Below are positions 1-7,287 of a stretch of 34,978 nucleotides of DNA, one piece after another. A program made the position numbers and the translations under genes. The stretch spans positions 1 through 34,978 of the forward strand of contig CADAQF010000031.1 in NCBI GenBank assembly GCA_902790015.1, given 5' to 3'. This DNA comes from an uncultured Eubacteriales bacterium (GTDB taxonomy: Bacteria; Bacillota; Clostridia; Christensenellales; Aristaeellaceae). Positions within the stretch are counted from its first letter, which is position 1. Each line of letters starts with the position of its first letter. The notes beneath the pieces were generated by a model. The model worked only from the letters and a program-made list of their open reading frames with translations, was not told the origin of the DNA and did no database searches.

Positions 1-66
1 CTGTCCAGGGCCTGCCGGCCCGCTCTCGCTGAAAACAGGCCACCGGCCTGTTTTCCGGGCGCTGCG
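1..66 (+). repeat. Family A palindromic repeat
   Basis: One unit of a GC-rich intergenic family. It has a CAGGGCCTGCCGGCCCG palindrome (stem GGGCC/GGCCC), then a perfect hairpin at 31-55 (GAAAACAGGCC, loop ACC, GGCCTGTTTTC), then a CGGGCGCTGCGAGCC tail. The GC stem flanked by A and T runs looks like a bidirectional intrinsic terminator. The same tail occurs inverted near 5615-5630. Short ORFs through the repeat recur only because the repeat recurs, so they are not called as genes. Confidence 0.85.
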
Positions 67-69
67 AGC

Positions 70-300
70 CCCCCGCCGGCAAAGCCGGTGGGATACGATT
101 ACACGCGAGGGTGTTCCCCCTCGCGCTCCCCTCGTTAAACTTCACTCACTGCGTCCGCTTCAAATCGCCCTTCGGGTGCCTGCGGCATCCGGCGGATGAA
201 CCGCCGGACTTTACTTTGAATCGGACTTCGTTCGTTCACGGGCTCCGCTTTCACTGTCCACAGGTTTTGTTTCCCTTTGTTTTCATGCGTAAGCCGTGGC
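70..300 (+). repeat. Family C structured repeat, long form
   Basis: This closely matches 29455-29665. The order of elements is a CCGCCGGC/GCCGGTGG hairpin, a GCGAGGG/CCCCTCGC hairpin, then GTCCGCTTCAAA, which can pair with TTTGAATCGGAC downstream. Between those two arms lie CCCTTCGGG, GGTGCC/GGCATC and TCCGGCGG/CCGCCGGA hairpins. Together with the family A copy it fills the stretch before the metallopeptidase, and no gene is seen in 1-327. Confidence 0.8.
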
Positions 301-327
301 GGAAAATGACAGAAATGAGATGATATC

Positions 328-885
328 ATGACGGACTATCAGACGATCATCGTGCGCGAAAGGCGCAGGACCGTCCGCCTGGAGGTGACCGGGCCGCGCG
401 AGGTGACCCTGCATATTCCCGCGCATATAACGGACGGGGAAGCGCGGGACTTCATCAGCAGGCATGCCCGGTGGATCGAAACCCGTCTGGCCGCGGAGGC
501 CCGGGCGGAGGAAAAAGCGCTGCCGCCCTATACGGAAGCCGACATCCGCCGCCTGGCCGACGAGGCTCTGCGCGTGATCCCGGAGCGCTGCCGGCACTTT
601 GCCCCGCTGGTGGGCGTGAGCTACGGGCGCATCACCATCCGCAACCAGAAAAGCAAATGGGGTTCCTGCTCGGCCCGGGGAAACCTCAACTTCAACTGCC
701 TGCTGATGGACGCGCCCGGGGAGGTGCTGGATTACGTGGTGGTGCACGAGCTGTGCCACCGCAAAGAGATGAACCATTCCCCCGCCTTCTGGGCCGAGGT
801 CGCCCGCGTGTGCCCGGACTATAAAGCGCATATCAAATGGCTCAAAACTGAGGGGCAGGGGCTTATGAGGCGGGCTCACGCATGA
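328..885 (+). CDS. YgjP/DUF45-family zinc metallopeptidase (M48-like)
   Basis: This 185-residue protein has the two hallmarks of the YgjP-like (DUF45, SprT-related) family. One is SKWGSCS at residues 109-115. The other is a gluzincin-type HELCH site at 140-144 with a third likely zinc ligand, H150, in NHSPAFW. No signal peptide is seen, so it is probably cytoplasmic. Its physiological substrate is not known for the family. The length is slightly short of the usual 220-240 residues. The start ATG follows GAGATGATATC with only a weak ribosome site; no better in-frame start is present. The last codons (RRAHA, stop) lie inside the hairpin of a repeat element beginning at 872, so the native C-terminus may have been replaced by repeat-derived sequence. 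It appears monocistronic. Confidence 0.85.
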   Translation: MTDYQTIIVRERRRTVRLEVTGPREVTLHIPAHITDGEARDFISRHARWIETRLAAEARAEEKALPPYTEADIRRLADEALRVIPERCRHFAPLVGVSYGRITIRNQKSKWGSCSARGNLNFNCLLMDAPGEVLDYVVVHELCHRKEMNHSPAFWAEVARVCPDYKAHIKWLKTEGQGLMRRAHA

Positions 886-915
886 ATGCGTGAGCCCTGG
901 GACGGGGACTTACAG
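872..915 (+). repeat. Hairpin-led leader of family A repeat (D segment)
   Basis: A perfect 12-bp inverted repeat (GGGCTCACGCAT, GA, ATGCGTGAGCCC) at 872-897 is followed by TGGGACGGGGACTTACAG. The same segment occurs at 29000-29040 with a ttt loop, again directly before a family A unit. Here it overlaps the end of the metallopeptidase gene and supplies its TGA stop. It could also act as that gene's terminator. Confidence 0.8.
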
Positions 916-1054
916 CCAGGGCCTGCCGGCCCGTTCGTCGGTGAAAACTACCCAGTGCCTGCCGGCCCGTTCGGCACTGAAAACTACCCAGGGCCTGCCG
1001 GCCCGTTCGTCGGTAAAAACAGGCCACTGGCCTGTTTTTCGGGCCCTCCTCACC
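916..1054 (+). repeat. Family A repeat, three 36-bp tandem units
   Basis: Units start at 916, 952 and 988, exactly 36 bp apart (CCAGGGCCTGCCGGCCCG, then TTCGTCGGTGAAAAC or TTCGGCACTGAAAAC). They end in the perfect hairpin 1015-1039 (AAAAACAGGCCA, C, TGGCCTGTTTTT) and CGGGCCCTCCTCACC. There are no unique spacers, so this is not a CRISPR array. Confidence 0.85.
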
Positions 1055-1055
1055 C

Positions 1056-1215
1056 GCGGGTGCCTTCGGCATCCGGCGGATGAACCGCCGGACTTTCATT
1101 TGAATCGGACTTCGTTCGTTCACCAGGTCCGCGGGATATGATCAAAAGGGTTATTACCTTCATTTATTTTGTATCTGTCTATACTTCTCGTAATTCATGC
1201 GTATACCGTGTGCCG
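1056..1215 (+). repeat. Family C structured repeat, short form
   Basis: Contains GGTGCC/GGCATC and TCCGGCGG/CCGCCGGA hairpins, then AATCGGACTTCGTTCGTTCACC and a GGGATATGATCAAAAGG tail. The 3' tail resembles the one at 255-300. Together with the preceding units it fills the gap 886-1262; no gene is seen there. Confidence 0.75.
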
Positions 1216-1220
1216 GATAT

Positions 1221-1257
1221 GAAGCAGGCAGCCGCTATTTTGCGGCTGCGCTGCTTC
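1221..1257 (-). terminator. Strong hairpin after the esterase gene
   Basis: Stem GAAGCAG+GCAGCCGC pairs with GCGGCTGC+CTGCTTC around a 6-nt loop with one bulged G. It lies just past the esterase stop on the minus strand. No clear T run follows on that strand; the T-rich side is on the plus strand (CACTTTTTATTT). Termination is therefore inferred from position and stem strength. Confidence 0.55.
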
Positions 1258-1262
1258 ACTTT

Positions 1263-2030
1263 TTATTTCCACATCCATTCGAGGATTTTGGGGGTGTATT
1301 CGCCCCAGAACTTCCAGTCGTGCGAGCCGGGGCTTTCCTGATAGACGTGGGGCACGCCCTCCTTTTCAAGGAAACGGTGGAAGGCGCGGTTGTTTTCCAG
1401 CAGAAAATCCTCCGTGCCGCAGCAGATGAACATCTTAGGGGCAGGCTGGCAGTGGACCAGGCTTTCGGGGTCGTTCGGGCTGCCCTCCAGATGCTCCAGG
1501 TCGCCGAAGCACTCGCGGTAGTAGGCGTAATTGGCCATGCCGTTGTCCTCGCCCGGCTTCATATGGGCGATCTCGTGCACGATCAGCGCGGAGGACATGG
1601 CGCCGATCTGACCGAACCTTTCCGGATAGCTGAGCCCCGTATGCAGCGCGCCGAAGCCGCCCATGGACAGCCCACAGATGCCCGTATCCTCCCGCGAACG
1701 GCACAGGCCGAAGGTCTGGTTCAGGTACGCGGGGAGCTCCTCCCCCAGGTAGGCGGCGAACTTCCGGCCGGTCGCCTCCCCGTCCAGCCAAAAGCTGTTT
1801 TCGCCGGAGGGCATCACGAGCGCCACGTTGTACTGGGCGGCCAGGTTCTCCACGCCCCAGCTTTCCGGGGCGCCGGTATAGCCGTGCAGCAGGAACAGCG
1901 TACGCATGGGGCCCTGCTGATACCCGTTCAGCGGGGTCACGTCCGTGCGCAGGTCGTTGGGGATGAACATCTCAAACGACGTCACCCTGTGCAGCGACGC
2001 GGAGTACCTTTTGATGGTCATAAATGCCAT
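1263..2030 (-). CDS. Alpha/beta-hydrolase, esterase D / tributyrin-esterase type
   Basis: A 255-residue serine esterase of the putative-esterase (Esterase D / EstA) family. It has an oxyanion motif HGYTG at 49-53, a nucleophile elbow GLSMGG at 120-125 (Ser122), an acid Asp208 in CGTEDF and His237 in GSHDW, in the order expected for the fold. It has no signal peptide. The likely reaction is hydrolysis of short acyl esters, possibly acetyl groups on sugars; the true substrate cannot be read from sequence. The ATG at 2030 is chosen because AAAGGAAGGAG sits ideally upstream. A longer open frame to 2123 would add 31 residues with no homology-like features. It is a single gene, preceded by a plausible promoter at 2063-2091. 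Confidence 0.9.
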   Translation of the reverse strand: MAFMTIKRYSASLHRVTSFEMFIPNDLRTDVTPLNGYQQGPMRTLFLLHGYTGAPESWGVENLAAQYNVALVMPSGENSFWLDGEATGRKFAAYLGEELPAYLNQTFGLCRSREDTGICGLSMGGFGALHTGLSYPERFGQIGAMSSALIVHEIAHMKPGEDNGMANYAYYRECFGDLEHLEGSPNDPESLVHCQPAPKMFICCGTEDFLLENNRAFHRFLEKEGVPHVYQESPGSHDWKFWGEYTPKILEWMWK

Positions 2031-2062
2031 GTCTTTTTCTCTCCTTCCTTTTACTGCGTACG

Positions 2063-2091
2063 ATTTTAGGAAATGCTGATTTAATGAGCAA
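2063..2091 (-). promoter_or_regulatory. Putative sigma-A promoter of the esterase gene
   Basis: On the minus strand TTGCTC, a 17-bp spacer and TAAAAT lie about 30 bp before the esterase ribosome site. The -35 side falls in sequence that also flanks the family B repeat near 9785, so the repeat may have brought part of this promoter. Confidence 0.4.
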
Positions 2092-2103
2092 TACAGGACG
2101 CGA

Positions 2104-2300
2104 CACCTCATCCGTCCCGGCAAAAACAGTTGGACTCACTGATGTTATTGATTCTGCCGGTCCACCACCAGGGCCTGCGGGCCCGTTCGGCACTGAAAAC
2201 TACCCAGGGCCTGCCGGCCCGTTCGTCGGTAAAAACAGGCCACTGGCCTGTTTTTCGGTCCCTCCTCACCCACTGGATCATTTTCCGGGCGTGCCTCACC
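2104..2300 (+). repeat. Composite repeat: family B split by family A
   Basis: It starts with the B end CACCTCATCCGTC and an imperfect CCGGCA/TGCCGG inverted repeat. From 2168 it runs into two 36-bp A units with hairpin 2231-2255 (AAAAACAGGCCA, C, TGGCCTGTTTTT). A degraded CCTCACCCCCACAAGAGGAAGGC end follows. The same B-then-A order occurs at 5819, 9807 and 21479. Confidence 0.75.
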
Positions 2301-2328
2301 CCCACAAGAGGAAGGCTTTCTGTCGTGA

Positions 2329-2425
2329 CACCTCATCAGTCAGGCGCGACGAAATATGTTGAAGAAACAACAGTTTTCGCGCCTGACAGCTTCCCCTCGG
2401 AGGGGAAGCCTTTTGGGGTTCATGG
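2329..2425 (+). repeat. Family B repeat, uninterrupted copy
   Basis: CACCTCATCAGTC leads into a perfect 11-bp inverted repeat (GTCAGGCGCGA at 2339-2349, TCGCGCCTGAC at 2377-2387). A second hairpin at 2390-2408 follows (CTTCCCCT, CGG, AGGGGAAG), then CCTTTTGGGG. This is the only copy here without an inserted A element. Between 2430 and 2602 no gene is seen, only a fragment at 2563-2587 (CTCGAGGGGAAGGCTTTAAT and on) that is shared with 9936-9960. Confidence 0.75.
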
Positions 2426-2602
2426 CATTTCGGGGGCTGTCTCACCCCCTCGAGTAAGCGATGATTAATGGAGGAATTTAAGTTGAAGCTTTCTCAAAAG
2501 TGCTGAAATAACAGTACTTCATGATGCAACGATTATCTGAAAAGAGAATTAATCAGCATTTACTCGAGGGGAAGGCTTTAATCAGCGTTTCCTTAAATCT
2601 CC

Positions 2603-2710
2603 TTGCGGCATCCGGCAGGCGAACCGCCGGACTATATTTTATCGGATCCCGCTCGTTCACAGGGGCCGCCGGATATGGCCCGCAGGTTGTTTGCCCTTTG
2701 GCGGGGGTAT
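2603..2710 (+). repeat. Family C structured repeat, diverged copy
   Basis: The copy reads GCGGCATCCGGCAGGCGAACCGCCGGAC, then a degenerate form of the AATCGGACTTCGTTCGTTCAC segment, GGATATGGCCCGCAGGTT and CCCTTTG. The central stem is kept by bulging one A. It lies just past the histidine-kinase stop. Confidence 0.65.
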
Positions 2711-2731
2711 TCAGCCTTGCTTTTTTGAGGC

Positions 2732-4015
2732 TCATGCATCTGCCGCGGCTTCCTGTGATTCTTCCGGACGGGGCAGGATCACGGTGAAGCGGGAGCCGAT
2801 CTCTTCCCGGGAGTAGACGTCGAAATACCCTTCGTGGCGGTCCACGATCCATTTGGCGATGGCCAGGCCCAGCCCGGTGCCGCCCGTGGCGCGGTTGCGC
2901 GCCGGATCCGAGCGGAAAAACCGGTCGAAAATGTGCGCAAGATCCTCCCGGGAGATGCCGATGCCGTTGTCCTGCACCTCGAAAAAGGGGCGCTGCTCCT
3001 TCATGCCGGCCCTGAGCGTGATGGCGGCGTCCTTATCGGTATAGCGCACAGCGTTGTCCGTCAGGATGCGCGCCGCCTGTTTGAGCAGGGCGGCGTCTCC
3101 CCGGACCGGGGCGGACACCGGCGCGTCCAGTCGCCACTGCCTGTCCGGATGGATCATGCGGTATTCCTCGTAGAGTTCTTCCATCATGGCCTTAAGGTCC
3201 ATATCTTCCATGGTCAGCCGGGTGCGGCCGTTATCTCCCCGAGCCAGGAAAAGGAGCTGTTCCACCAGGGTCTTCATATGGGCGGTCTCGGTGCGGATGG
3301 CGTCGATCCCCTCGTCCAGCACCTTTTCGTCCGTCCTGCCCCAGCGCTGCAGCATATCGGCGTAGCCCTGGATGACGGCGATGGGCGTGCGCAGCTCGTG
3401 CGAAGCGTCGGACACGAAACGGCTCTGCTCCCGGTAGGATTCGTGCATCCGGGCCAGCAGGTCGTTGATGGCCTTTTCCAGGCCCTGCAGTTCCTTATCC
3501 CCCGTGCGGAGGCGGGCCTCCGGGGTAAGCGGGCTCACGCCGGCGATGGCGCTTTCGAGCTGATGCAGCTTTTCCGGGTCCAGCCGGGCGGCCTCGCTCA
3601 GCGCCCGGGCGGAACGCGATATGTTTTCAAGGGGCTGGAGCAATCGGCGCGCGCGGCGTTTGCCCGCGCCGTACTGGATCAGGAGGATCAGCGTCTCAAA
3701 GCCGATCAGCCCCGCAAAGGCCGTACGGAGCGCGAAAAAAAACCCTCTCCCGGCGACCGTCACCTGTTCGCCGTCCTCAAGGACCATCCGGTAGGAAACG
3801 GTCAGGGGACGGTTCCACCAGTCCGTCTGCTCATCCCAGACGATATCCCGGTCCGCGACCGGCTGAGGCTGGCTCATTTCCAGCATGTAAAACCAGCCGC
3901 CCGCCGCCAGGACGAGCACCGCTATATCCAGGATCAGGAAGGTCATCAGCATCCGCCACAGCCAGGAGCGGTTGATGCGCCTGGCGATGGACCTGGTCCT
4001 CTGTTCCCCCTTCAT
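2732..4015 (-). CDS. Membrane sensor histidine kinase (HPK family)
   Basis: A 427-residue two-component sensor. TM1 lies at about 22-45, a short extracytoplasmic loop of roughly 45 residues follows, and TM2 is at about 91-115. A HAMP-like linker with an inserted segment covers about 116-195. The H-box SHELRTP places the phospho-accepting His at 206. The N-box (LTDNAVRYT, 318-326), G1 (DNGIG, 349-353), F-box (IFDRFF) and G2 (GGTGLGL, 378-384) are all intact, so it should be active. The loop is too small for a large ligand domain, which suggests sensing of an envelope or membrane state. The start overlaps the stop of the response regulator by 4 nt (ATGA), so the two are translationally coupled. 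The signal is unknown. Confidence 0.95.
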   Translation of the reverse strand: MKGEQRTRSIARRINRSWLWRMLMTFLILDIAVLVLAAGGWFYMLEMSQPQPVADRDIVWDEQTDWWNRPLTVSYRMVLEDGEQVTVAGRGFFFALRTAFAGLIGFETLILLIQYGAGKRRARRLLQPLENISRSARALSEAARLDPEKLHQLESAIAGVSPLTPEARLRTGDKELQGLEKAINDLLARMHESYREQSRFVSDASHELRTPIAVIQGYADMLQRWGRTDEKVLDEGIDAIRTETAHMKTLVEQLLFLARGDNGRTRLTMEDMDLKAMMEELYEEYRMIHPDRQWRLDAPVSAPVRGDAALLKQAARILTDNAVRYTDKDAAITLRAGMKEQRPFFEVQDNGIGISREDLAHIFDRFFRSDPARNRATGGTGLGLAIAKWIVDRHEGYFDVYSREEIGSRFTVILPRPEESQEAAADA

Positions 4016-4701
4016 GTCTCTTCCCTCAGCACATAGCCCACGCCCCGCACGGTGTGAAGGAGCTTGTTCTCAAACGGATCGTCGATCTTCCCGCGCAGAT
4101 AGCGGATATAGACGTCCACCACGTTGGTCTCGCCCAGATAGTCGTACCCCCAGACCTTTTCCAGCAGCTGCTCGCGGGTAAGCACGAGGGTCTTGTTTTC
4201 AAGCAGCGTTTTGAGCAGGGAAAACTCGCGGCCCGTCAGCTCTATCTCCCGGCCGCCGCGCGTCACCTGATGGCGGGAAGGGTCCACCGAAAGGTCCGCG
4301 CAGGTGAGCACGGCGCTTTCTTTTTTAAGGGCGGACTGCTTGCGCAGGACCACCCTGATGCGCGCCAGCAGCTCCTCAATGGAAAAGGGCTTGGTCACAT
4401 AATCGTCCGCGCCCATGTCCAGGCCCGTCACCTTGTCCATCACGGCGTCCCGGGCGGTCAGCATGATGACCGGCAGCGCGGACGTTTTGCGCAGCCGTCT
4501 CAACACCTCCATGCCGTTCAGGGAAGGCAGCATGATGTCCAGCAGCATCAGGTCATAGCCGCCGCCTTCCGCCATTTCCAGGCCGACGCGGCCGTCAAAG
4601 GCCTTTTCCACCCGGTAGCCCTCGTGCATGAGCTCCAGCTCCACGAAGCGGGCGAGCTTTTCCTCGTCCTCCACCAGGAGGATCTTCGACAGGTTTTCCA
4701 T
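4012..4701 (-). CDS. OmpR/PhoB-family response regulator
   Basis: A receiver domain (about 1-115) carries the acidic pocket VEDEE, phospho-acceptor Asp in LLDIMLP (residue 55 from this start), the switch Thr in MLTARD and Lys in VTKPF. The C-terminal winged helix (about 130-225) ends with VRGVGYVL, typical of the OmpR/PhoB class. It partners the overlapping kinase. Two adjacent ATGs (4704 and 4701) are possible; the second gives the better spacing to GTGAGGA. The targets are unknown, but the neighbouring DUF4342 gene and autoregulation are plausible. Confidence 0.95.
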   Translation of the reverse strand: MENLSKILLVEDEEKLARFVELELMHEGYRVEKAFDGRVGLEMAEGGGYDLMLLDIMLPSLNGMEVLRRLRKTSALPVIMLTARDAVMDKVTGLDMGADDYVTKPFSIEELLARIRVVLRKQSALKKESAVLTCADLSVDPSRHQVTRGGREIELTGREFSLLKTLLENKTLVLTREQLLEKVWGYDYLGETNVVDVYIRYLRGKIDDPFENKLLHTVRGVGYVLREET

Positions 4702-4757
4702 CATTCCTCACGCTTTCCGGACGGCATGTCCGCTAGAACGATACTTTGGAACCCCAT

Positions 4758-4788
4758 AAAGGGCCGGGCGTGATGCGCCCTGCCCTTT
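4758..4788 (-). terminator. Hairpin between the DUF4342 gene and the two-component genes
   Basis: AAAGGGC-CGGGCG pairs with GCGCCC-GCCCTTT around TGAT. It sits just past the DUF4342 stop and before the regulator gene. The T run on the minus strand is short, so it may only attenuate read-through. Confidence 0.45.
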
Positions 4789-4795
4789 CATGGTT

Positions 4796-5356
4796 TTATT
4801 CCGTTTTGGTGTCTTCGGATCCGGCTTCGGGGGCAGGCTGCTTTTCCGTGTGGATCTCCACCGCGCCGGCCGCTTTTTCCTGGGCGCTGCTCATCACGTC
4901 GTTCACGCGGCTGGGGATATCGGGGCCCTTGAAGGCAAACCGGAAGCCGAAGAACAGGGAGATCAGGAGCACCGCCAGGCACCACGGCCAGGACAGGATC
5001 ATCAAAAGCACCGCCACCGTGATCGGCACCAGGACCAGTTCCCTGCCGTTGCGGCTGACCGCCAGATGATTGGTGTTGCCCTGGCGGAGCCACTTTTTGA
5101 ACAGCTCCCCGAACCTGACCGCGCCGCCCGCGTCCCTATTTCCGCGGCCCGCTTCGCCGTCTGCGGAGAAATCGGGCCGGCGTTCCTGGGTGGTATAGGC
5201 GTTCTTTTCTTCGGCAGCGTTTGATTTGCCGCTGCCCTCCAGCATCAGCAGCGCGTCCAGCAGATCCCAGTCGCAGCTCACCAGCGCGAGCTCCGCTTCC
5301 TCATACGTCACGTGGGCCTTCTGCTGCAGTTTTTCGATCATTTCACTGTGTTCCAT
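4796..5356 (-). CDS. DUF4342-type membrane protein with UBA-like N-terminus
   Basis: This 186-residue protein begins with a helical UBA/NAC-like segment (MEHSEMIEKLQQKAHVTYEE, with ALVSCDWDLLDALLML following) of the kind found in DUF4342 proteins. A polar linker (about 45-90) follows. A hydrophobic stretch LVPITVAVLLMIL plus LAVLLISLFFGF forms one long or two short membrane segments, and the tail is charged. The function is not established for the family. It is encoded upstream of the response regulator on the same strand, so a role in the same envelope-related response is plausible. The ATG at 5356 is preferred over 5389 because GGGAAGGAACAGGAT precedes it. Confidence 0.75.
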   Translation of the reverse strand: MEHSEMIEKLQQKAHVTYEEAELALVSCDWDLLDALLMLEGSGKSNAAEEKNAYTTQERRPDFSADGEAGRGNRDAGGAVRFGELFKKWLRQGNTNHLAVSRNGRELVLVPITVAVLLMILSWPWCLAVLLISLFFGFRFAFKGPDIPSRVNDVMSSAQEKAAGAVEIHTEKQPAPEAGSEDTKTE

Positions 5357-5599
5357 ATCCTGTTCCTTCCCGGCCCGTGGGGCCTTCATTTTTTTTCGTC
5401 TGTCCCCCTTGGGACGATATAAGCATACCGCCCTTTTATGAGAACAGAAGGGAAGAAATCATTAGAAAACGATGAGAAAAGGGCTTGAATTTTTTCAGAT
5501 TCCGTAACTGTTCAGTCCTCAGGGATCTGTGATGAGCCTTTCGCCAACGGGAGGAGGTGATCAGGGGGATACTTCCCTCTGATCGTAATCCGCAGCGGC

Positions 5600-5765
5600 G
5601 GCATGTACGGTGCGGGGTTCGCAGCGCCCGGAAAACAGGCCGGTGGCCTGTTTTCAGCGAGAACGGGCCGGCAGGCCCTGGGGTGAGGAGGGCCCGGAAA
5701 ACGGTCCGGTGGACCGTTTTCACCGACGAACGGGCCGGCAGGCCCTGGGTTACCTGGGTAAGCAC
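5600..5765 (-). repeat. Two family A units in inverted orientation
   Basis: On the minus strand there are two A units. Hairpin 5697-5721 is GAAAACGGTCC, GGT, GGACCGTTTTC on the plus strand. Hairpin 5631-5655 is GAAAACAGGCC, GGT, GGCCTGTTTTC. The stems differ at two paired positions, and both partners change. A GGTAAGCACCCGC extension follows at 5756-5768 and recurs at 6030 and 21428. Positions 5400-5599 hold no gene that I can see. Confidence 0.8.
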
Positions 5766-5818
5766 CCGCCTAAACTGCCTGGGCAAGGAATAGTGGTAAG
5801 GAAGGGGGACGCGGGGTC

Positions 5819-5975
5819 CACCTCATCCGACCCGGCGAAAAACTTGTCTTCGCATATCCTGTTGATTCCGCCGGGCCACCACCAAGGCCTGCCGGCCCGT
5901 TCGCAGCTGATGACAGGCCACTGGCCTGTCATCCAAGACGCTGCTCACCCCCTCAGAGGGGAAGGCTTTTGGAGT
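5819..5975 (+). repeat. Composite repeat: family B split by family A
   Basis: The B start CACCTCATCCGAC is followed by a CCCGGCG/CGCCGGG inverted repeat. An A unit follows with hairpin 5909-5933 (GATGACAGGCCA, C, TGGCCTGTCATC) and an outer GCAGC/GCTGC helix. The B end CCCCCTCAGAGGGGAAGGCTTTTGG then resumes. Confidence 0.75.
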
Positions 5976-5984
5976 CTGCCCAGG

Positions 5985-6060
5985 TCAGTTTTCACCGACG
6001 ATAAGGTCCGGCAGGCCATGGATGAACCAGGTAAGCACCCGCATCAATTGCCTGAATAGC
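5985..6060 (-). repeat. Decayed, inverted family A fragment
   Basis: GTTTTCACCGACGATAAGGTCCGGCAGGCC and GGTAAGCACCCGCATCAATTGCCTG match the inverted A unit and its extension at 5720-5780, but the main hairpin is lost. From 6061 to 6209 no gene or clear signal is seen apart from a 6-bp GTTCAG/CTGAAC repeat after the aldo/keto reductase stop. Confidence 0.5.
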
Positions 6061-6209
6061 GAATGGCGGTGAAGGGGAACGAAGTCTCCCTTTCGGTAGC
6101 TGTTATTGTGAAAGTCTCGTGAAAATAGCCAGATTTACATCTAAAAGGCTTTCATTTATCGCAGCATCCGTTCAGGGCATGTGCATTTCAGCCGCAGACT
6201 GAACAGTTA

Positions 6210-7232
6210 TCAGATTTCCTCTTTTTCGGGCAGGAAGGTCAGGTAGTCCCGGTAATTCTTCTCAAGCAGAGCGGGCGTGTCCAGCCCGTAGGGGCAGCGG
6301 CTCTTGCAGGAATTGCAGTGAAGGCAGCCCTCGATCTTGCGCATCATGGCCTGCTTTTCCGGGGTCAGCCAGCGCTGGGCGGGAGAGCGGCGCAAAAGCA
6401 GCGACATGCGTGCGCAGGTGTTGATCTCGATCCCGGCGGGGCAGGGCAGGCAATAGCCGCAGCCCCGGCAGAAGTCCCCGGAAAGCTCTTCCCTTTCCCT
6501 GAGGATAAACCGTTCCGTTTCCTCCGTCATGGAAGGGGGATCAAGCTGGAAGGACAGGAATTCGTCCAGCTCCTCCTCCCGCTGGATGCCCCAGATGGGC
6601 TCCACCGGATATTGGGCCAAATAGGCATAGGCCGCGGCCGCGTGCGTGATCAGGCCGCCGGCCAGCGCCTTCATGCAGATGAAGCCCATATCCTTATCGG
6701 CGCAGGATGCGACCAGCGAAAGCTCCTGGTCCCCCGCCAGATAGGAGAAGGGAAACTGGAGCGTCTCGTACAGGCCGCTTTCGATGGCCTCGCGCGCCAC
6801 GCTCAGGCGGTGGTTGGTGATCCCGATATGCCGGACCATGCCCTGCTCGCGGGCCGAAAGCATAGCGTCATACAGCCCGTTTTCCTCGCCCGGCCGGGGG
6901 CAGAAGGGAGGATTGTGGAACTGGTAGATATCGATGTGATCCGTCCTAAGCGTCTTCAGGCTGGTTTCCAGGTCCCTCCAGAAGTCGTCGGCCTTTTTGG
7001 CGGCGGTCTTGGTCGAGATCACGATGCGGCTTCTTACATCCGACAGAGAAAGACCGATCTTCTCCTCGCTGTCCGAATAGGCCCGCGCGGTATCAAAATA
7101 GTTGATGCCTCCATCAAAGGCCTTCCTGAGCAGGCGGCAGGCGTCTTCCTGCGCGACCCGCTGCACGGGCAGCGCGCCAAAACCGTTTTTATTGACCACC
7201 AGTTCCGTTTTGCCCAGCCTGATAAGTTCCAT
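6210..7232 (-). CDS. Aldo/keto reductase with C-terminal 4Fe-4S ferredoxin domain
   Basis: Residues 1-240 form the aldo/keto reductase barrel with the catalytic tetrad Asp47, Tyr52, Lys75 and His106 (YFDTARAY, ISTKTA, YQFHN). Residues about 255-325 add a ferredoxin-like module with two cysteine clusters, CRGCGYCLPCP and CLHCNSCKSRCP, enough for two 4Fe-4S centres. Such fusions are common in anaerobes and are presumed to link carbonyl/alcohol chemistry to electron carriers; substrates are mostly unassigned. It is the last gene of the UxaA operon, 55 nt after the SDR gene, so it probably acts on a sugar, aldonate or a breakdown product. The ATG at 7232 follows a GAAGGGAGG-like site. Confidence 0.9.
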   Translation of the reverse strand: MELIRLGKTELVVNKNGFGALPVQRVAQEDACRLLRKAFDGGINYFDTARAYSDSEEKIGLSLSDVRSRIVISTKTAAKKADDFWRDLETSLKTLRTDHIDIYQFHNPPFCPRPGEENGLYDAMLSAREQGMVRHIGITNHRLSVAREAIESGLYETLQFPFSYLAGDQELSLVASCADKDMGFICMKALAGGLITHAAAAYAYLAQYPVEPIWGIQREEELDEFLSFQLDPPSMTEETERFILREREELSGDFCRGCGYCLPCPAGIEINTCARMSLLLRRSPAQRWLTPEKQAMMRKIEGCLHCNSCKSRCPYGLDTPALLEKNYRDYLTFLPEKEEI

Positions 7233-7287
7233 GTGACAGCCTCCCTTCAGATTCGTGTGGATGATGACGGGGAAAAGGAGCGATTAA

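Noticed and set aside
283..879. Long antisense ORFs opposite dnaK, dnaJ, secA, eno and other genes
   Set aside because: High GC makes long open frames opposite strongly biased genes. They lack ribosome sites and family motifs.
916..1054. 36-bp periodic units as a CRISPR array
   Set aside because: The units abut with no unique spacers, number only three, and no cas genes are present.
886..1141. Short ORFs with GLPARSSVKT or GPAGPFVG-type peptides in the repeats (also at 2108-2468, 5436-6059, 21444-21851, 29152-29406)
   Set aside because: They recur only because the DNA repeat recurs, are open in several frames and both strands, and lack ribosome sites. They are not supported as genes.
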